Shown here one piece after another: positions 61,758-64,000 of a stretch of 64,000 bases of DNA (positions are counted from its first letter, which is position 1; each line of letters starts with the position of its first letter). Source of the stretch: Larsenimonas rhizosphaerae (GTDB lineage: Bacteria > Pseudomonadota > Gammaproteobacteria > Pseudomonadales > Halomonadaceae); NCBI RefSeq assembly GCF_023700005.1, contig NZ_JAMLJK010000002.1, forward strand, positions 124,001 to 188,000, in the 5' to 3' direction. A model generated the notes under the pieces. That model was given only the letters and a program-made list of their open reading frames with translations. It did not search any database and had not been told where the DNA came from. A program made the translations under genes and the position numbers.

Positions 61758-63062
61758 ATGACCTCTGTTACTTCCGGGCCGGCGCAGGAGCGTGTGGCAC
61801 CGGTCAACTCCCCGGGCAAGGTGATTGCTGCCAGCCTGATCGGGACAACCATCGAATTCTACGACTTTTATATTTATGGCATTGCGGCGGCCCTGGTCAT
61901 CGGGCCAGCGTTCTTCCCGGCCTCGTCCGAGGTGGCCCAGTCGATGGGTGCCTTCATGAGCTTTGGTCTGGCCTTTCTGGCTCGACCGCTCGGGTCGGTA
62001 CTGTTTGGTCATTTCGGTGATCGAATGGGACGTAAAACGACGCTGGTGGCCAGCCTTCTGTTGATGGGAGGTGCCACGGCGCTGATCGGGCTTGTCCCCA
62101 CGTACGATACCTGGGGGGTGTGGGCGCCGCTGGCCCTGTGTGTGCTGAGGTTCTGTCAGGGACTCGGGCTGGGAGGCGAGTGGGGTGGGGCAGCTCTTCT
62201 GGCAACCGAGAATGCCCCGGAAGGACGGCGGGCCTGGTTCGGCATGTTTCCGCAGCTTGGTCCATCGCTGGGATTTTTGCTGGCCAATGCCCTGTTCATG
62301 GGGCTTTTGTATGCGCTGGGCGAGGAGGCCTTTCTTGACTGGGGGTGGCGAATTCCTTTTCTGGTCAGTGCGGTGCTGGTATTTGTCGGGCTATACGTTC
62401 GCATGAGTCTTGAAGAGTCACCGGTGTTCAAGGCCAGCCAGCAGGAAGCCGCGCCGCGCCGCGCACCCGTGGTCGAGGTGCTGGCGCATCACAAGCGCCC
62501 CCTGGTGCAGGGGACGCTGGCCATGGTGTCCTGTTACGCGCTGTTTTACACCAGTGCCGTGTTTGCCTTGAGTCATGGCACCCGGGCGCTGGGTTATCCG
62601 AAGGAAACCTTCCTGGCGCTGTTGTGCCTGGCGGTGGTGGTCATGGCCGTGATGACGCCGGTATCAGCGTGGTGGTGTGACCGCGTCGGACGCAAACCGG
62701 TGCTGATTATCGGCATGCTGGTCACCATCGGTTCCGGCATGAGTCTCGGCCCCTGGCTGGGCAGTGGCTCGCTGGTTGGCGTGACGGCCTTTTTGTGCCT
62801 GTCGCTGGGCGCTATGGGGCTGATCTTTGCACCCATGGGCGCATTGTTGCCAGAGTTGTTCCCGACGGCGGTGCGCTATACCGGGGCATCGGCTGCCTAC
62901 AATCTGGCGGGGATTCTGGGGGCCTCGATGGCGCCCTGGATTGCTGAACTGCTGGTCAGCTGGGGAGGTCTTGCCTGGGTCGGGGGCTACGTCAGTGTCA
63001 TGGCTCTGATGAGTCTGGTGGCCATTCTGACGTTGACTGAAACGCGAAGGATTGCGCTGTAG
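61758..63062 (+). CDS. MHS-family metabolite:H+ symporter (MFS)
   Basis: 434 residues from MTSVTSGPAQERVAP. Twelve hydrophobic segments; the MHS N-terminal signature IGTTIEFYDFYIYGIAAAL and motif A GHFGDRMGRKTTL are present, also RFCQGLGLGGEWGGAALL. Members import shikimate, alpha-ketoglutarate, proline/betaine or citrate; in a halophile an osmolyte role is possible but not shown. GGAG lies 11 nt before the ATG. Confidence 0.9.
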   Translation: MTSVTSGPAQERVAPVNSPGKVIAASLIGTTIEFYDFYIYGIAAALVIGPAFFPASSEVAQSMGAFMSFGLAFLARPLGSVLFGHFGDRMGRKTTLVASLLLMGGATALIGLVPTYDTWGVWAPLALCVLRFCQGLGLGGEWGGAALLATENAPEGRRAWFGMFPQLGPSLGFLLANALFMGLLYALGEEAFLDWGWRIPFLVSAVLVFVGLYVRMSLEESPVFKASQQEAAPRRAPVVEVLAHHKRPLVQGTLAMVSCYALFYTSAVFALSHGTRALGYPKETFLALLCLAVVVMAVMTPVSAWWCDRVGRKPVLIIGMLVTIGSGMSLGPWLGSGSLVGVTAFLCLSLGAMGLIFAPMGALLPELFPTAVRYTGASAAYNLAGILGASMAPWIAELLVSWGGLAWVGGYVSVMALMSLVAILTLTETRRIAL

Positions 63063-63078
63063 ACAGCCCTGCATGCAA

Positions 63079-63107
63079 AACGCCCCCCTGCCTGGCAGGG
63101 GGGCGTT
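63079..63107. terminator. Bidirectional terminator between the MHS transporter and hsp20
   Basis: AACGCCCCCCTG and CAGGGGGGCGTT pair perfectly around CCTGG (arms could extend by two bases). AAAA precedes it, giving a U-run for minus-strand transcription. Located between convergent genes. Confidence 0.8.
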
Positions 63108-63128
63108 GTCGTGGGACGTGTCAGGTCA

Positions 63129-63632
63129 TCAGGCTGGTGTGCTTTCTTCGGTACGAGGGGCCGAGGCGGCTTCACGAGTCTGGTGTGACAGGGATTCCGG
63201 TGCCTGGCCGTTGATCGGAATCTGTCGTGGGCGCTGCTGTTCCGGCACGACACGCAGAAGATCAACATGCAGCAGGCCGTTTTCCAGCCGCGCGCCGCGG
63301 ACTTCGATGTTTTCATCGAGCCGGAAGGAGAGCTTGAACGCGCGCTGGGCAATCCCACGATGCAGATACACCGGCGGTTCGCTATCGCCCTGTTCGGTCT
63401 CCGCCCGGCTGCTGCTGATGGTCAATACGCCTTTTTCGACGCTGACATCAAGCTCCTTCTCGGCGAAGCCTGCGGCTGCGATAACGATGTGGTAGTCATT
63501 TTCGCCCCGCTTTTCGATGTTATAGGGGGGATAGCTGGGCGCATCGTTCTGTACGGCGTAGTCGAACAGGTCGTTCAGGCGATCAAAGCCGATGCTGCGA
63601 CGGAAAAGCGGAGACAGTGAAAAACTGTTCAT
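63129..63632 (-). CDS. Small heat-shock protein, Hsp20/IbpA family
   Basis: 167 residues from MNSFSLSPLFRRSIGFDRL with AGGAGGT upstream; the longer frame to 63773 is rejected. The alpha-crystallin domain covers residues about 35-130 (YHIVIAAAGFAEKELDVSVE; GIAQRAFKLSFRLDENIEV), followed by an extended tail with PRQIPING, an IxI-like motif. ATP-independent holdase. A sigma-32-like promoter lies about 100 bp upstream. Confidence 0.93.
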   Translation of the reverse strand: MNSFSLSPLFRRSIGFDRLNDLFDYAVQNDAPSYPPYNIEKRGENDYHIVIAAAGFAEKELDVSVEKGVLTISSSRAETEQGDSEPPVYLHRGIAQRAFKLSFRLDENIEVRGARLENGLLHVDLLRVVPEQQRPRQIPINGQAPESLSHQTREAASAPRTEESTPA

Positions 63633-63731
63633 GGTAAACCTCCTGGTAATCAGCGAAGTAAACTGCATTTTTCCCACCTGCCCGCGGTCGGCACAGGTGT
63701 CACGAGGCGGTGTCGCTCTCGATATTATGTT

Positions 63732-63759
63732 AAATAGTGGCAGCTGATCCGTTTTCAAG
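63732..63759 (-). promoter_or_regulatory. Heat-shock (sigma-32-like) promoter of hsp20
   Basis: On the minus strand CTTGAAA is followed after 12 nt by CCACTATTT, close to the sigma-32 pattern CTTGAAA-N(11-16)-CCCCATNT. A sigma-70 reading (TTGAAA, 16 bp, TATTTA) also fits. The leader of about 90 nt before the start could fold over the strong AGGAGGT, but no clear RNA thermometer was recognised. Confidence 0.5.
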
Positions 63760-63840
63760 AGAGGCACTGACATTTTTTTTTGGAGGCGGAGCAGGCGTGC
63801 CCGTTGATCGCTTTATCTGGGCACGAAGACGTGTTTGCAA

Positions 63841-63867
63841 GGGGCGGCACAGGGGGCCTGCCGCCCC
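63841..63867 (-). terminator. Hairpin after the Xaa-Pro aminopeptidase gene
   Basis: GGGGCGGC and GCCGCCCC form a perfect 8-bp stem around an 11-nt loop, 10 bp beyond the stop of the minus-strand gene. Followed on that strand by TTG only; probable but weak. Confidence 0.5.
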
Positions 63868-63877
63868 GTTACAGCGG

Positions 63878-64000
63878 CTAGACTGGCAGGGTGCGTTGCT
63901 GTAGCCAGGTCAGTGCCCGGTCTGACAGACGACGTGCACTCAGTCGCTCGTAGACTTCACGGTGATAGGTGTTCAACCAGGTGCGTTCATCGTCGTTCAG
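63878..64000 (-). CDS. Xaa-Pro aminopeptidase (M24B), C-terminal end only
   Basis: The last 40 codons of a gene that continues beyond the window, ending TAG at 63878-63880. The translation ends in ALTWLQQRTLPV and starts LNDDERTWLNTYHREVYERL, which is the usual C-terminal helix pair of bacterial M24B aminopeptidases (aminopeptidase P-like, LTDEERAWLDAYH type). No catalytic residues fall inside the window, so the assignment rests on this tail. Removes N-terminal residues before proline. Confidence 0.7.
   Translation of the reverse strand: MNDDERTWLNTYHREVYERLSARRLSDRALTWLQQRTLPV

Overview
The window reads as a chromosomal segment of a GC-rich gammaproteobacterium, most likely a halomonad (Halomonas/Kushneria/Chromohalobacter type). 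This is inferred from the mix of protein families, the yicC-rph-crc-pyrE neighbourhood shared with pseudomonads, and the many transporters typical of heterotrophic halophiles; no rRNA or species marker is present. One tRNA gene is seen. I found no insertion sequence, integrase, prophage, CRISPR array or replication origin.

Layout. 1-3.5 kb: an amine-oxidation cluster (cut AraC regulator, FAD amine/amino-acid oxidase, RidA imine deaminase, tyramine-oxidase-subunit-B-like protein). 3.8-12.0 kb: a compact defence island on the minus strand, in transcription order hsdM, hsdS, an Abi_2/HEPN abortive-infection gene, hsdR and a protein resembling the uracil-DNA-glycosylase fold; most of its junctions overlap. 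12.3-22.5 kb: housekeeping core (yicC, rph, TetR/RidA pair, crc, pyrE, a YfaZ porin-like protein, trmL, ETF-quinone oxidoreductase, a GNAT acetyltransferase, rep helicase). 22.6-29.5 kb: a second AraC-controlled catabolic block (outer-membrane MetA-like protein, MFS carrier, amidase, class III-like alcohol dehydrogenase) and yjdM.

29.5-34.5 kb: a tripartite tricarboxylate (TTT) uptake operon ending in an HpcH/HpaI aldolase, divergent from a LacI regulator. 34.5-37.4 kb: MocR regulator divergent from alanyl-tRNA editing protein plus LysE exporter. 37.5-40.3 kb: GH15 glycosidase, ChaC-like cyclotransferase, cytochrome c. 40.4-42.3 kb: tRNA-Arg(CCG) followed by a methyltransferase-HNH nuclease fusion, a candidate defence gene. 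42.5-53 kb: ArnT-type glycosyltransferase, MAPEG protein, MetE-C-like methionine synthase with a structured leader, HPP protein, soluble PAS chemoreceptor, a cation efflux protein with a long Asp-His tract, TauE exporter, NhaC antiporter, SleB-type hydrolase.

53-64 kb: DMT exporter, flavohaemoprotein hmp with a consensus sigma-54 promoter facing norR, the S-methylmethionine pair mmuP-mmuM, rhtA exporter, zinc peptidase, MHS-family transporter, Hsp20, and the tail of an Xaa-Pro aminopeptidase.

Most notable: (1) the methyltransferase-HNH fusion beside a tRNA; (2) the type I R-M operon carrying an Abi gene and a UDG-like gene; (3) two methionine-cycle genes, 12 kb apart, whose leaders both end in an intrinsic terminator 14-15 nt before the start codon and share a short upstream segment, suggesting a common attenuator or riboswitch; (4) a catalytically degenerate ExoIII homologue that is Crc by context and residues; (5) a class III alcohol dehydrogenase that has lost two of its four structural-zinc cysteines.
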